Source: Nocardioides daeguensis
GTDB lineage: Bacteria; Actinomycetota; Actinomycetes; Propionibacteriales; Nocardioidaceae
Length of the DNA stretch: 64,000 bases
Assembly (NCBI RefSeq): GCF_019192965.1
Contig: NZ_JAHTKU010000002.1
Span: forward strand, 1-64,000
Reading direction: 5' to 3'
Part shown: positions 8,501-18,194 of the stretch, piece by piece
Layout of the letters: each line of letters opens with the position of its first letter
Numbering within the stretch: position 1 is the first letter of the stretch
Position numbers and translations under genes: made by a program
Notes under the pieces: generated by a model
Told to the model about the DNA's origin: nothing
Databases searched by the model: none
The model's input: only the letters and a program-made list of their open reading frames with translations

Positions 8501-9591
8501 CTGGCGGCTCCGGCCACGTCGCGAATGATCCGCGCCAACCGGTCGTCGGCGTCGCGCGGGACCAGGCCCGAGGCCGCTGCACCCATCCGGGCCAGCCGCT
8601 CCGGGTCGGTGGCCAGCGCGGGCACCGTGTCGGCGACGTAGTCGGCGGTGAAGGAGGCGTCCTCCACCAGCAGCGCTCCCCCGGCGTCAACGACCGGCCG
8701 TGCGTTGAGCGCCTGCTCGCCGTTGCCGATCGGCAGCGGTACGAAGATCGCCGGGACGCCGGTGGCCGCGGCCTCGACGACGCTGGACGCGCCCGAGCGG
8801 CAGACCATCACGTCGGCGGCCGCGAGCGCCAGGTCCATCCGCTCGACGAACGGCACGACGACGTACGGGACGCCGGTCGGGACCGGATCGCTCCAGCTCG
8901 GGTCGCTCGCGCCGTTGGGGCCGATCACGTGGAGCACCTGGACCCCGGCCGCGCCGAGCGCTGCCGCGGCGCCGCTGACCGCCTGGTTGAGGCGGCGCGC
9001 GCCCTGGGAGCCGCCCGTGACGACGAGGGTCGGCAGTGCCGGGTCGAGCCCGAAGAACGCACGGGCCTCGGCCCGCAGGGCGGGCCGGTCGAGGGTGGAG
9101 ATCATCCGGCGGATCGGGAGGCCGACGTACTCCGCGTGGCGCAGCGGCGTGTCCGGGAAGCTGACCGCGACCCGGTCGGCGATCCGCGCACCCACCTTGT
9201 TGGCGATGCCGGGCAGGGCGTTCTGCTCGTGCACCACGAGCGGCAGCCGGCGGCGGCGCGCCGCGATGTAGGCCGGCATCGAGACGTAGCCGCCGTAGCC
9301 GACGATCACGTCGGGGCGGACCTCGTCGACCACCTCGAGCGCGGCCTTGACTGCGGCCCGCAGCCGGTTCGGGACCAGAGCGAGGTCCTTGCCGGGCTTG
9401 CGAGGCAGCGGGACGGGCGGCACCAGCCGCAGCGGGTACCCGGCCGCGGGCACGACCTTGTTCTCCAGGCCGCGCGGTGTGCCGAGGCAGGTGATCTCGG
9501 CGTCCGGGTCGAGACGGCGCAGGGCGTCCGCGGTCGCGAGCAACGGCGAGGTGTGCCCCGCCGTCCCCCCGCCGGCCAGAAGAATCCTCAC
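8497..9591 (-). CDS. murG: MurG, lipid II-forming GlcNAc transferase
   Basis: Transfers GlcNAc from UDP-GlcNAc to lipid I to give lipid II at the inner face of the membrane; 364 residues, GT28 family. The N-terminal glycine-rich loop reads GGGTAGHTSPLL, followed by YGGYVSMPAYIAA and VHEQNALPGIANK. The C-terminal nucleotide-sugar site has VTGGSQGARRLNQ and VCRSGASSVVEAAATGVPAIFVPLP. GTG start at 9591, 25 bases after ftsW. Confidence 0.96.
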   Translation of the reverse strand: MRILLAGGGTAGHTSPLLATADALRRLDPDAEITCLGTPRGLENKVVPAAGYPLRLVPPVPLPRKPGKDLALVPNRLRAAVKAALEVVDEVRPDVIVGYGGYVSMPAYIAARRRRLPLVVHEQNALPGIANKVGARIADRVAVSFPDTPLRHAEYVGLPIRRMISTLDRPALRAEARAFFGLDPALPTLVVTGGSQGARRLNQAVSGAAAALGAAGVQVLHVIGPNGASDPSWSDPVPTGVPYVVVPFVERMDLALAAADVMVCRSGASSVVEAAATGVPAIFVPLPIGNGEQALNARPVVDAGGALLVEDASFTADYVADTVPALATDPERLARMGAAASGLVPRDADDRLARIIRDVAGAAR

Positions 9592-9616
9592 GCGGCTGAA
9601 CCTATCGCGCGCCGGG

Positions 9617-10846
9617 TCAGGCGCTCAGACCGGCCGAACGCGCCCGGCGCCGCTGGGCGAGCGCCCGGGCGGCGGCAGGCTCGCGCCGGGCGAAGCCGAT
9701 GACCAGGCCGAGCGCGCTCAGCGTCGGCAGCAGGCTCGAGCCGCCGTACGACACGAGGGGAAGCGGGATGCCGATGACGGGGAGCAGGGCCAGCACCATG
9801 CCGACGTTGATGATCATCTGACCCAGCAGCCAGACCACGATGCCGAAGGTGCAGTAGCGCACGAACGGCTGCTTGGTCTCGCGGGCGACCCGCACGCCGG
9901 CGTAGGCGAGGACGAGGAACAGTCCGATCACCAGCAGGGTGCCGACCAGGCCGAGCTCCTCGCCGAGCACGGCGAAGATGAAGTCGGTGTGGGCCTCGGG
10001 CAGCTGGCCCCACTTCTGCTGGCTGGCGCCGATCCCCTCACCGAGGACGCCGCCGCTGGCCATGGCGTACAGGCCGTGGGCCGGCTGCCAGCCGGTGCCG
10101 TGGTAGTCCTTGAACGGGTCGGCGAAGTTGGCGATGCGCGCCAGGCGGGTGGGCGAGGTCGCGGCCAGGCCGAGCGCAGCGACGGTGACCACGGCGAACA
10201 CCATCCCGAACAGGCGGCCCGGGGCGCCGACGACCCACAGCATCGCGACCAGCAGGGCGAAGAAGACGAGCGCCGTGCCGAGGTCCCTGCCGAGGACGAC
10301 GAGCCCGGTCGCCAGCACCATGCCGGGCACCACGGGCACCAGCATCTGGTGGAGGTTGCCGAGGCGGCGCTCCTTGTTGGCGTAGATGTTGCTCGCCCAG
10401 ATGATCAACGAGAGCTTGGCGATCTCGGACGGCTGGATCTGGACCGGGCCGAGCACCAGCCAGTTCGTGTTGCCGCCGACCTCCTTGCCCGCGAACGCGG
10501 TGACCAGGAGCAGGGTGAGGGACACACCGAAGGCCGGGTAGGACAGTCTGCGGACCCAGCGCTCGGAGACGCGCGAGGCGATGAACGCGCACGGGACGCC
10601 GATCAGCACCCACATCATCTGGCGGCGCACGATCGTGTAGGAGTCGCCGGTCTCGCGGTAGGCGCGCACGCTCGAGGCGCTGAGCACCATGATCAGGCCG
10701 ATCACCAGCAACAGCGCGGTGGCGCCGAGGAGCAGGTAGTAGGTCGTCAGCGGGCGCTCGAGCGCGTCCTTGAGGGCGCTGAGCCAGCCCGGTCGCCGGG
10801 TCCGGGCACGGAGGATGCCGAAGCGGATGCGCTCGGGCTGGGTCAT
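9617..10846 (-). CDS. ftsW: FtsW, septal peptidoglycan glycosyltransferase (SEDS)
   Basis: Polytopic SEDS protein, about ten membrane helices, that polymerises lipid II at the septum together with the class B PBP encoded upstream. Signatures are QIQPSEIAKLSLIIWASN, the GLYAMASGGVLGEGIGAS loop with KWGQLPEAHTDFIFAVLGEE, and IPLPLVSYGGSSLLP near the C terminus. I place the start at the ATG 10846 (409 residues). A longer frame runs deep into murD, and the only strong purine-rich site (AGGGGGAG) lies about 30 bases upstream of this ATG, so the exact start is uncertain. It overlaps no other reading frame with this choice except by proximity to the murD stop at 10900. Confidence 0.95.
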   Translation of the reverse strand: MTQPERIRFGILRARTRRPGWLSALKDALERPLTTYYLLLGATALLLVIGLIMVLSASSVRAYRETGDSYTIVRRQMMWVLIGVPCAFIASRVSERWVRRLSYPAFGVSLTLLLVTAFAGKEVGGNTNWLVLGPVQIQPSEIAKLSLIIWASNIYANKERRLGNLHQMLVPVVPGMVLATGLVVLGRDLGTALVFFALLVAMLWVVGAPGRLFGMVFAVVTVAALGLAATSPTRLARIANFADPFKDYHGTGWQPAHGLYAMASGGVLGEGIGASQQKWGQLPEAHTDFIFAVLGEELGLVGTLLVIGLFLVLAYAGVRVARETKQPFVRYCTFGIVVWLLGQMIINVGMVLALLPVIGIPLPLVSYGGSSLLPTLSALGLVIGFARREPAAARALAQRRRARSAGLSA

Positions 10847-10899
10847 GGGAGAGTGGGCGGTGGTGATGTCGCTCCCCCTTGCTCCTGCTGTGCTGCTGG

Positions 10900-12378
10900 T
10901 CAGCCCCTGACGTGGTCCTGCACGGCCGCGGCGAAGGCGTCGCCCCGCGCGGCGTAGTCGGTGAACTGGTCCATCGAGGCACATCCCGGCGCCAGCAGCA
11001 CGGTGTCGCCCGGTTGGGCGGCCTCGGCTGCCGCGGCGACGACGCGCCTCATCAGGTCGAGCTCTCCGACGGCTCCAGTCTCAGGGGTGTCCACCTCGAT
11101 CACCGGCACATCGGGTGCGTGTCGCGAAAGCGCGTCGGCGATCACCTGCCGGTCACGGCCGATGAGCACGGCGGCGCGCAGCCGCCCGCCGACCGAGCGG
11201 ACCAGGTCGTCGAAGGCGGCGCCCTTCGCGAGACCCCCGGCGACCCACACGACCGGCTCGAACGCGACCAGTGAGGAGGCCGCGGCGTGCGGGTTGGTGG
11301 CCTTGGAGTCGTCGACCCAGGTGAGACCGTCGTGCTCGGCCACCACGGCGATCCGGTGCCCGTCGGGACGGAAGGCCCGCAGCCCGTCGCGTACGGCGGA
11401 CCGGCTGATGCCGTGGGCCCGCGCGAGGGCTGCGGCGGCGAGGGCGTTGGCCACGAAGTGCGGGGCCCTCGAGGCGAGGTCGTCGAGGGTGCACAGCTCG
11501 GCGGCGCTGGTGGCGCGCTCCTCGATGAAGGCCCGGTCGACGAGGATGTCCTCGACCACGCCGAGCATCCCGGCCGCCGGGGTGCCGAGGGTGAACCCGA
11601 TGGCCCGTGCGCCCTCCATCACGTCGGCGTCGCGGACCAGCTCCTCGGTGGCGGGGTCGGCGACGTTGTAGACGCAGGCGCGCTGGACGTTCTCGTAGAT
11701 CCGGCCCTTGTCGCGGGCGTAGTCGTCCATCCCGGTCGGCCCGGTGTACCAGTCGAGGTGGTCCTCGGCGATGTTGAGCACGACGGCGCTCTCCGCCGAC
11801 ATCGAGGCGGTGTAGTGGAGCTGGAAGCTGGACAGCTCGACCGCGATCACGTCGTACGGCTCGGGGTCCATGACCGCCTCGGTCAACGGCAGGCCGACGT
11901 TGCCGGCGGCGACGCTGCGCAGGCCGGCCGCGCGCAGGATGCTGTCGAGCATCTGCACGGTGGTCGTCTTGCCGTTGGTGCCGGTCACGCACAGCCAGGG
12001 CGCGGGGTTCTCGGGGTCGCGCAGTCGCCAGGCCAGCTCGACCTCGCCCCAGACGGGGACACCCCGCTCGCGTGCGGCCGTGATGATCGGGGCGTCGGGG
12101 CGGAAGCCGGGCGAGACGACGAGGAGGTCGGTCTCGTCGGGCAGCGTCGCGGTCGCGCCCTCGTGGACCTCGATCCGGGCGCCGAGCACCTCGAGCAGCT
12201 CGGCGCGCTCGAGGTGCTTCGGGTTCACGGACTCGGCGACGGCGTGCACGGAAGCGCCGAGGTGGAGCAGGTTGTCGACGGCCGCGGCACCGCTGGTGCC
12301 GAAGCCGGCGACGACGGCGCGGACGCCCTCCCAGGAGTCGGTGCGGCCGAGGGTGGAGACGTCAGGACGTTCAGGCAT
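10900..12378 (-). CDS. murD: UDP-MurNAc-L-Ala--D-glutamate ligase MurD
   Basis: Adds D-Glu to UDP-MurNAc-L-Ala; 492 residues. The N-terminal Rossmann domain begins VVAGFGTSGAAAVDNL. The ATP-binding loop is TGTNGKTTTVQML. Further ligase signatures are LNIAEDHLDWY, VDDSKATNPHAA (C-terminal domain) and LLAPGCASMDQF. It is somewhat longer than the ~450-residue average because of a longer N terminus and an inserted stretch in the central domain. ATG start 12 bases after mraY. Confidence 0.96.
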   Translation of the reverse strand: MPERPDVSTLGRTDSWEGVRAVVAGFGTSGAAAVDNLLHLGASVHAVAESVNPKHLERAELLEVLGARIEVHEGATATLPDETDLLVVSPGFRPDAPIITAARERGVPVWGEVELAWRLRDPENPAPWLCVTGTNGKTTTVQMLDSILRAAGLRSVAAGNVGLPLTEAVMDPEPYDVIAVELSSFQLHYTASMSAESAVVLNIAEDHLDWYTGPTGMDDYARDKGRIYENVQRACVYNVADPATEELVRDADVMEGARAIGFTLGTPAAGMLGVVEDILVDRAFIEERATSAAELCTLDDLASRAPHFVANALAAAALARAHGISRSAVRDGLRAFRPDGHRIAVVAEHDGLTWVDDSKATNPHAAASSLVAFEPVVWVAGGLAKGAAFDDLVRSVGGRLRAAVLIGRDRQVIADALSRHAPDVPVIEVDTPETGAVGELDLMRRVVAAAAEAAQPGDTVLLAPGCASMDQFTDYAARGDAFAAAVQDHVRG

Positions 12379-12390
12379 CAGCGGGGTGGT

Positions 12391-13461
12391 TCATAGACGG
12401 GAGACCCATTCGGCGTAGAAGATGCCGAGACCGGTGGCGACGAAGAGACCGGTGATGATCCAGAACCGGATCACGACGGTGACCTGCTCCCAGCCGAGCA
12501 TCTCGAAGTGGTGGTGGATCGGCGCCATCCGGAAGATCCGGCGGCCCTTGGTGAGCTTGAAGAAGCCGACCTGCAGCATGACCGAGACCGTCTCGAGGAC
12601 GAACAGGCCGCCCAGGACGACGAGCAGCAGCTCGGTGCGGGTGAGGATCGCGAAGCCGGCCAGCGCGCTGCCGAGCGCGAGCGACCCGGTGTCGCCCATG
12701 AAGATCTTCGCCGGGGACGCGTTCCACCACAGGAAGCCGAAGCAGGCGCCGGTGATCGCGGCGCCGATGATCGCCAGGTCGAGCGGGTCACGGACGTTGT
12801 AGCAGGTGGCGCTCGGGTCCTCCTGGCAGAACTGGTTGTTCTGCCAGATGTTCACCAGCGTGTAGGCGCCGAAGACCATCACCGAGGCTCCGGCGGCGAG
12901 GCCGTCGAGCCCGTCGGTGAGGTTGACGGCGTTGCTGAACCCGGCCACGAACAGCCAGATCAGCGCGATGGCGAGGATCGTGGGCAGCACGAACCAGTCG
13001 AGCTCGCGCAGGAAGGAGACCTTCTCACTGGCCGGCGTGCGGCCGTGCTCGTCCTCGAGCAGCGGCGAGAGCGCGAGCCAGCCGAAGACGAGTGCGATCA
13101 CGGTCTGCCCGGCCATCTTGGCCTTGCTGCGCAGGCCGAGGCTGCGCTGCTTGTAGATCTTGATGAAGTCGTCGAGGAACCCGACCAGGCCCATGCCGAC
13201 GAACAAGAAGAGCAGCAGCATCGCCGAGGCGCTCGGGGTGGTGAGCGTGATCAGCTTGGCGGCGAAGTAGCCGACGACCGCGGCCAGGATGATGACGACG
13301 CCGCCCATCGTGGGGGTGCCGCGCTTCGTGTGGTGGCTCGTCGGGCCGTCGTCACGGATCTCCTGGCCGTAGCCGAGCTTCGTGAACGCATTGATCGCAA
13401 CCCGGGTGCCGAGCAGCGAGATCAGCAGGGCGATGCCTCCGCCGAGCAGGATCGCTCTCAC
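12391..13461 (-). CDS. mraY: MraY, phospho-MurNAc-pentapeptide translocase
   Basis: Membrane enzyme (356 residues, about ten helices) that makes lipid I from UDP-MurNAc-pentapeptide and undecaprenyl phosphate. Catalytic and family motifs are all present: the cytoplasmic GPTSHHTKRGTPTMGG loop, GFLDDFIK (Asp pair), NAVNLTDGLDGLAAG, FMGDTGSLALG and IHHHFEMLGW. The GTG start overlaps the murF stop (GTGA), which fixes it. Confidence 0.97.
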   Translation of the reverse strand: MRAILLGGGIALLISLLGTRVAINAFTKLGYGQEIRDDGPTSHHTKRGTPTMGGVVIILAAVVGYFAAKLITLTTPSASAMLLLFLFVGMGLVGFLDDFIKIYKQRSLGLRSKAKMAGQTVIALVFGWLALSPLLEDEHGRTPASEKVSFLRELDWFVLPTILAIALIWLFVAGFSNAVNLTDGLDGLAAGASVMVFGAYTLVNIWQNNQFCQEDPSATCYNVRDPLDLAIIGAAITGACFGFLWWNASPAKIFMGDTGSLALGSALAGFAILTRTELLLVVLGGLFVLETVSVMLQVGFFKLTKGRRIFRMAPIHHHFEMLGWEQVTVVIRFWIITGLFVATGLGIFYAEWVSRL

Positions 13462-14828
13462 GCCGTCGTCTCCTCCAGGATCGCTGCTGCCACCACTTCC
13501 AAGGCGGCGCCGCGCGACGCCTTGACGAGGACGACGTCCTCCGCCCCGGCATTCTGCCGCACCCAGGCCGTCGCTTCCTCCCGCCCCGCCGTGACGATCA
13601 CCTCACCGGCCCCGGTCCGGGCCCCCTCGGCGATCCCGGAGGCGGCTGGACCGACGACCACGACGATGTCGACGCCGAGCCGGGCGGCGTCGGCGCCGAC
13701 GGCCCGGTGGCCGGCCTCGTGCTCGTCACCGAGCTCGCGCATCTCCCCCAGCACGGCGATGGTGCGCCGTCGCCGGGTGTCGTCGCCGCGGCCGATCGCG
13801 ACCAGCGCCTCGAGAGCGGCACGCATCGAGTCCGGGTTGGCGTTGTAGGTGTCGTTGACGACGACCAGGCCGTCGGACCGCTCGCCGATCTCCATCCGCC
13901 ACCGTGAGGCGGAGCGCGCCTCGCCGAGGGCCCGGGCCACGTCGGCGAGCGGGAACCCGGCAGCCGTGGCCATCGCGGCCGCGGCCACGGCATTGGGCAC
14001 CTGGTGGAGCCCGGCCTGGAGCAGCTGGACGGCGTGCGCCCCCTCCTGGCCGGTGAGCAGGAAGGCCGGCCGGCCGAGGGCGTCGAGGTGCACGTCGCGC
14101 CAGTGCAGGTCGGCGGCGTGGCCGAAGGTGAGCACCCGGGCGCGGGTCCGCACGGCCATGGCGGCCACGAGCGGGTCGTCGGCGTTGAGGACCGCAGTGC
14201 CGTCGGCCGGGAGGGCCTCGACCAGCTCGCCCTTGGCGCGCGCGATCTGCTCCTGACCGCCGAACTCGCCGACGTGGGCGGTGCCGACGTTGAGCACGGC
14301 CGCTATCGCGGGGGGCGCGATGTCGCACAGGTAGGAGATGTGCCCGATCCCGCGGGCCCCCATCTCGACCACGAGGAAGCGGGTGCCGGGGTCGGCGCGC
14401 AGCACCGTGAGCGGGACGCCGAGCTCGTTGTTGTTGTTGGCGGCGGTCGCGACGACGACGTCCTCCCCGGCGAGGGTGCGCAGCACCGCGGCGAGGTAGT
14501 CCTTGGTGCCGGTCTTCCCCTGCGAGCCGGTGATCGCCAGCACCGTGGGGTCGAGCCGGTCGAGCACGTGGCGGGCCAGCCGTCCCAGCGCGGCGACCGG
14601 GTCGGCGACGACCACGGTCGGCGCGGTGGTCGCACGGCTGCCGAGCACGGCGTGGGCGCCGTCGGCATAGTCGTGGCCGTCGACCCGCTCCCCCACGACC
14701 GCGACGAACAGACCGTCGGCGAGCGGGGTTCGGCTGTCGACGTACGCGGGGGCGGAGACGGTGACGTCCGTGCCGTGCAAGGTGCCGCCGACCACCTCGG
14801 CGATCACCGAGAGCGGGAGCGGGATCAT
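13458..14828 (-). CDS. murF: UDP-MurNAc-tripeptide--D-Ala-D-Ala ligase MurF
   Basis: Adds the D-Ala-D-Ala dipeptide to complete the pentapeptide precursor; 456 residues. Domain order: N-terminal substrate domain (to about residue 90), ATPase with GSQGKTGTKDYLAAVL, LNVGTAHVGEFG and the carbamylated-lysine region, and a C-terminal domain with VVNDTYNANPDSMRAAL and AVLGEMRELGDEH. Its ATG overlaps the murE stop (ATGA). Confidence 0.97.
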   Translation of the reverse strand: MIPLPLSVIAEVVGGTLHGTDVTVSAPAYVDSRTPLADGLFVAVVGERVDGHDYADGAHAVLGSRATTAPTVVVADPVAALGRLARHVLDRLDPTVLAITGSQGKTGTKDYLAAVLRTLAGEDVVVATAANNNNELGVPLTVLRADPGTRFLVVEMGARGIGHISYLCDIAPPAIAAVLNVGTAHVGEFGGQEQIARAKGELVEALPADGTAVLNADDPLVAAMAVRTRARVLTFGHAADLHWRDVHLDALGRPAFLLTGQEGAHAVQLLQAGLHQVPNAVAAAAMATAAGFPLADVARALGEARSASRWRMEIGERSDGLVVVNDTYNANPDSMRAALEALVAIGRGDDTRRRRTIAVLGEMRELGDEHEAGHRAVGADAARLGVDIVVVVGPAASGIAEGARTGAGEVIVTAGREEATAWVRQNAGAEDVVLVKASRGAALEVVAAAILEETTA

Positions 14829-16351
14829 GCCTCACCTCCGGGGCCGGGCAGTTCGGCGAGCAGCTCGCGGAGCACCGCGCGGTCGTCGAACGGGTGCACG
14901 ACGCCCCCGATCTCTTGGCCCGACTCGTGGCCCTTGCCGGCGACGAGGACGACGTCGCCGGGACCGGAGCGGCGCAGGGCGGTCGCGATCGCCTCCCGGC
15001 GGTCGCCGACCTCGAGGACCTCGGCGGTGCCGGTCCGGGCGCCGGCCAGGACCTCGGCACGGATGGCGGCGGGGTCCTCGGAGCGGGGGTTGTCGTCGGT
15101 CACGACGACGAGGTCGGCCAGCTCGGCGGCGATCGCACCCATCACGGGACGCTTGCCGCGGTCGCGGTCACCCCCAGCGCCGATCACGACCACCAGCCTG
15201 CCACGGGTGAGCGGGCGCAGGGTCCGCAGCACGGCGTCCACGGCGTCGGGCTTGTGGGCGTAGTCGACGACGACGGTCAGGTCGCGGTCGGTGTCGATCC
15301 GCTCGAGCCGCCCGGGTACGCCGCCCGAGCGACCGATCCCGTCGGCGACCCGCTGCGGGTCGAACCCCGCCTCGGCCGCCGCGGCGATGGCGGCGAGGGC
15401 GTTGGCGACGTTGAACCCACCCGCCAGCGGGACGGCCGCGGCGACGGTGAGGCCGTCGGGGCCGTGGACGGTGAAGGTCGAGCCGCCGGGACGCTGGTCG
15501 ACGTCGGCGACCGTCCAGTCGGCGTCACGCCCGACCGCGTAGGTGCGGATCGGGACCGGCGCGTCCGCGGCGAGGCGACGACCGTGCTCGTCGTCGACGC
15601 AGACCAGGCCGAGCCGGGCGTGCTCAGGAGTGAACAGCATCGCCTTGGCGGCGAAGTAGTCCTCGACGTCGGCGTGGAAGTCGAGGTGGTCGCGGCCCAG
15701 GTTGGTGAAGACGGCGACGTCGAACACGACCCCGTCGACGCGGCCCATCACGAGCGCGTGGCTGGACACCTCCATCGCGCAGGCGGTGACGTCGAGCTCG
15801 CCCATCCGGGCGAACAGGCCGTGCAGGTCGGGTGCCTCCGGGGTGGTCAGCGCGGTCTTGACCTCCGCACCGGCGATCCGGGTGCCGACGGTGCCGATCA
15901 CGGCGCTGCGCACGCCGGCGGCGAGCAGGCCGCCGTCGAGCAGCCGGGTGACGGTGGTCTTGCCCTGGGTGCCGGTGACGCCGATCGTCCGCAGCGCGGC
16001 CGCCGGGTGGCCGTAGACGAGTGCGGCGGCCGCACCGAGGACGGCGCGGGGCTCGGCCACCACGAGGGCCGGGAGGCCGGTCGGGGCGGCGAGCCGTGCG
16101 CCCTCGGCGTCGGTGAGCAGCGCCACCGCGCCCGAGGCCGCGGCCTGCTCGGCGAAGGCGGCGCCGTGGGCGCGCGCGCCAGGCAGGGCGGCGTACAGGT
16201 CGCCGGGAGCGACCCGCCGCGAGTCGAGGGTGAGGCCGGTGACGACGACGTCGCTCGCGACCACAGCGGCACCCACGGCCCGGGCGACCTCGGCCAGCGG
16301 TGTGGCCGGGGGGCGCGCGGGGCGCGTGGCGAGGGCTTCGCCGCTCACCAC
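14825..16351 (-). CDS. murE: UDP-MurNAc-dipeptide--diaminopimelate ligase MurE
   Basis: Adds the third stem residue; 508 residues. ATP loop GVTGTQGKTTVTRLL, ACAMEVSSHALVMGRVDG, TNLGRDHLDFHAD, and the C-terminal specificity motif DDNPRSEDP. The DNPR form is the one found in diaminopimelate-adding enzymes rather than lysine-adding ones, so the cell wall should contain DAP (isomer not determinable). Two adjacent GTG codons, 16351 and 16348, could start it; the second forms a GTGA overlap with the ftsI stop and is equally good. Confidence 0.96.
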   Translation of the reverse strand: MVSGEALATRPARPPATPLAEVARAVGAAVVASDVVVTGLTLDSRRVAPGDLYAALPGARAHGAAFAEQAAASGAVALLTDAEGARLAAPTGLPALVVAEPRAVLGAAAALVYGHPAAALRTIGVTGTQGKTTVTRLLDGGLLAAGVRSAVIGTVGTRIAGAEVKTALTTPEAPDLHGLFARMGELDVTACAMEVSSHALVMGRVDGVVFDVAVFTNLGRDHLDFHADVEDYFAAKAMLFTPEHARLGLVCVDDEHGRRLAADAPVPIRTYAVGRDADWTVADVDQRPGGSTFTVHGPDGLTVAAAVPLAGGFNVANALAAIAAAAEAGFDPQRVADGIGRSGGVPGRLERIDTDRDLTVVVDYAHKPDAVDAVLRTLRPLTRGRLVVVIGAGGDRDRGKRPVMGAIAAELADLVVVTDDNPRSEDPAAIRAEVLAGARTGTAEVLEVGDRREAIATALRRSGPGDVVLVAGKGHESGQEIGGVVHPFDDRAVLRELLAELPGPGGEA

Positions 16352-18171
16352 TCGACCGGCGTCCGGTTGGGCTGGGCGCCGGTGGGAGCGACGCCGTAGC
16401 GGCGCAGGGCATAGCTCATCAGCTGGGCGAAGGCCGGGCCGGCCACGCTGCCGCCGCCGCTGCCCGCGCGCGGGCGGTGCACCACGACGTAGATCGTGAA
16501 CCGCGGCGCGTCGGCCGGGGCGAAGCCGGCGAAGGAGACCGTGAGGCTGCCGTCGTAGCGGCCGTCGACCACCCGCTGGGCGGTACCGGTCTTGCCGGCG
16601 ACGCGGTAGCCGGGGACCGCCGCGCGCGGCGCGACGCCGGCCTCGGGGTCGACCACGCGCTCCATCATCAGCATGGTCTCGTGCGCGGCGTCGGCGCTGA
16701 TCACACGCCGGCTGGTCGCCACGTCGGTGCCGACCTCGGTGCCGTCGTCGGTGCGGGCCTCGCCCTTGACCAGGCTCGGGGCGACCCGGACGCCGCCGTT
16801 GGCGATGGTGTTGACCGCGGCGATCATCTGCACCGCGTTGACCGACAGCGACTGGCCGAACGCGATGCGGTCGCCGACCTGCGAGGTCCAGGCCGCGCCC
16901 TGCGGCAGCAGGCCGCGGGTCTCGCCGCCCAGGCCGACGCCGGTGCGGTCGCCGAGTCCGAAGCCGGTCAGGTAGCCGCGCAGCTGGCCCGGTTTGAACT
17001 GGTCGGCGGCGAGCACGGTGCCGACGTTCGAGGACTTGGCGAGGATGCCGGCGAGAGTGAGCTTGAGGGTGCCGTGGTCCCAGTAGTCGCCGATCGGCCG
17101 GTCCTGTCGGTGCAGCTGTCCCGGGACCTTGAACCGCTGCTCCTTGAACGCCAGGCCGGCGTCGACGAGCGAGCTCACGGTGAGCACCTTCTCGACCGAG
17201 CCCGGCTCGTAGACGTCGGTCAGCGCCGAGGACTTGTAGAGCTCCTCGGGGTAGCTGCGCGGGTCGGAGGCGTCGTACGTCGGGTAGTCGGCCAGCGCGA
17301 GCAGCTCACCGGTCCTGGTGTCCTGGATCAGCGCCATGCCGGACTCGCCACCGGACTTCTGCACGGTCTGCTGGAGCACGCGCTGGGTGTAGAACTGCAG
17401 GTCCCGGTCGATGGTCAGCGTGAGGTTCTTGCCGTCGACCGCAGGCGTGACCGTGTTGTCACCGAGCGGGATCTGGTTGCCGGCGCCGACCTCGTAGCGG
17501 GCCTCGCCGTCCTTGCCGGACAGGTAGGTGTTGAACGAGTCCTCGAGCCCCGCGAGGCCGATGGTCGCGGCCTGCTTGCCCTTCTTGCCGTTCTCGCCGA
17601 GGAAGCCGATCAGGTTGGCCGCGACCGTGTCGTTGGGGTAGATCCGCAGCGGGTCGCGCTCGGTCTGCAGACCGCTGAACGGGCGCCCCTTGTCGTCCTT
17701 GAACTGCTCCTGGATGTCGGCGACGACCTTCTCGGCCTTGCTCGCCGGCACCTGGCGGGCGACGTACTGGAACCGGCCGCCTTCGCCCGTCACCCGCAGC
17801 CGGCGCAGGGTCTCGAAGTAGTCGACGCCGAGGCGCTCGGACAGGATCGTCGCCAGCTCGGGGGCCACCTTGGCCGTCACCTTCGGGTCGGCCACGACCA
17901 TCCGGCCGTCGACGGTCTCGGCCATCGGGTGGCCGTTGCGGTCGAGGATCTCGCCTCGGGTGGCGGGCAACGTCACGTGGACCTGGCCCTCGGCCGCGGC
18001 CATCTCGGCGTACGACTGCGGGTCGATGCCCTGCAGCTGGACCAGGCGCGCGGCGAACACCGAGAGCACCATCGCGATGAGCAGGAACCCGACGTGCATC
18101 CGGCGGTGCGGCGAACCGCGCAGGACCTCTCCGGTGCGCAGCCGCAGTCGACTGGGAGTGGGACGGCTCAC
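16345..18171 (-). CDS. ftsI: Class B penicillin-binding protein FtsI (PBP3-like)
   Basis: Septal transpeptidase, 608 residues, partner of FtsW. It has an N-terminal membrane anchor (MHVGFLLIAMVLSVFAARLVQL), the dimerisation/pedestal region with TRGEILDRNGHPMA, and a transpeptidase domain with the three active-site motifs: SVEK (in YEPGSVEKVLT, serine nucleophile), SSN (AKSSNVGT) and KTGTAQ. No PASTA domains follow, unlike some actinobacterial relatives. GTG start 23 bases after the ftsL-like gene. Confidence 0.95.
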   Translation of the reverse strand: MSRPTPSRLRLRTGEVLRGSPHRRMHVGFLLIAMVLSVFAARLVQLQGIDPQSYAEMAAAEGQVHVTLPATRGEILDRNGHPMAETVDGRMVVADPKVTAKVAPELATILSERLGVDYFETLRRLRVTGEGGRFQYVARQVPASKAEKVVADIQEQFKDDKGRPFSGLQTERDPLRIYPNDTVAANLIGFLGENGKKGKQAATIGLAGLEDSFNTYLSGKDGEARYEVGAGNQIPLGDNTVTPAVDGKNLTLTIDRDLQFYTQRVLQQTVQKSGGESGMALIQDTRTGELLALADYPTYDASDPRSYPEELYKSSALTDVYEPGSVEKVLTVSSLVDAGLAFKEQRFKVPGQLHRQDRPIGDYWDHGTLKLTLAGILAKSSNVGTVLAADQFKPGQLRGYLTGFGLGDRTGVGLGGETRGLLPQGAAWTSQVGDRIAFGQSLSVNAVQMIAAVNTIANGGVRVAPSLVKGEARTDDGTEVGTDVATSRRVISADAAHETMLMMERVVDPEAGVAPRAAVPGYRVAGKTGTAQRVVDGRYDGSLTVSFAGFAPADAPRFTIYVVVHRPRAGSGGGSVAGPAFAQLMSYALRRYGVAPTGAQPNRTPVEW

Positions 18172-18194
18172 GGATCGAGGCTACGGCGCGAGGG

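Noticed and set aside
10847-10984. Long N-terminal extension of FtsW
   Set aside because: The extension would overlap murD deeply, contains no FtsW similarity, and the family begins near the chosen ATG.
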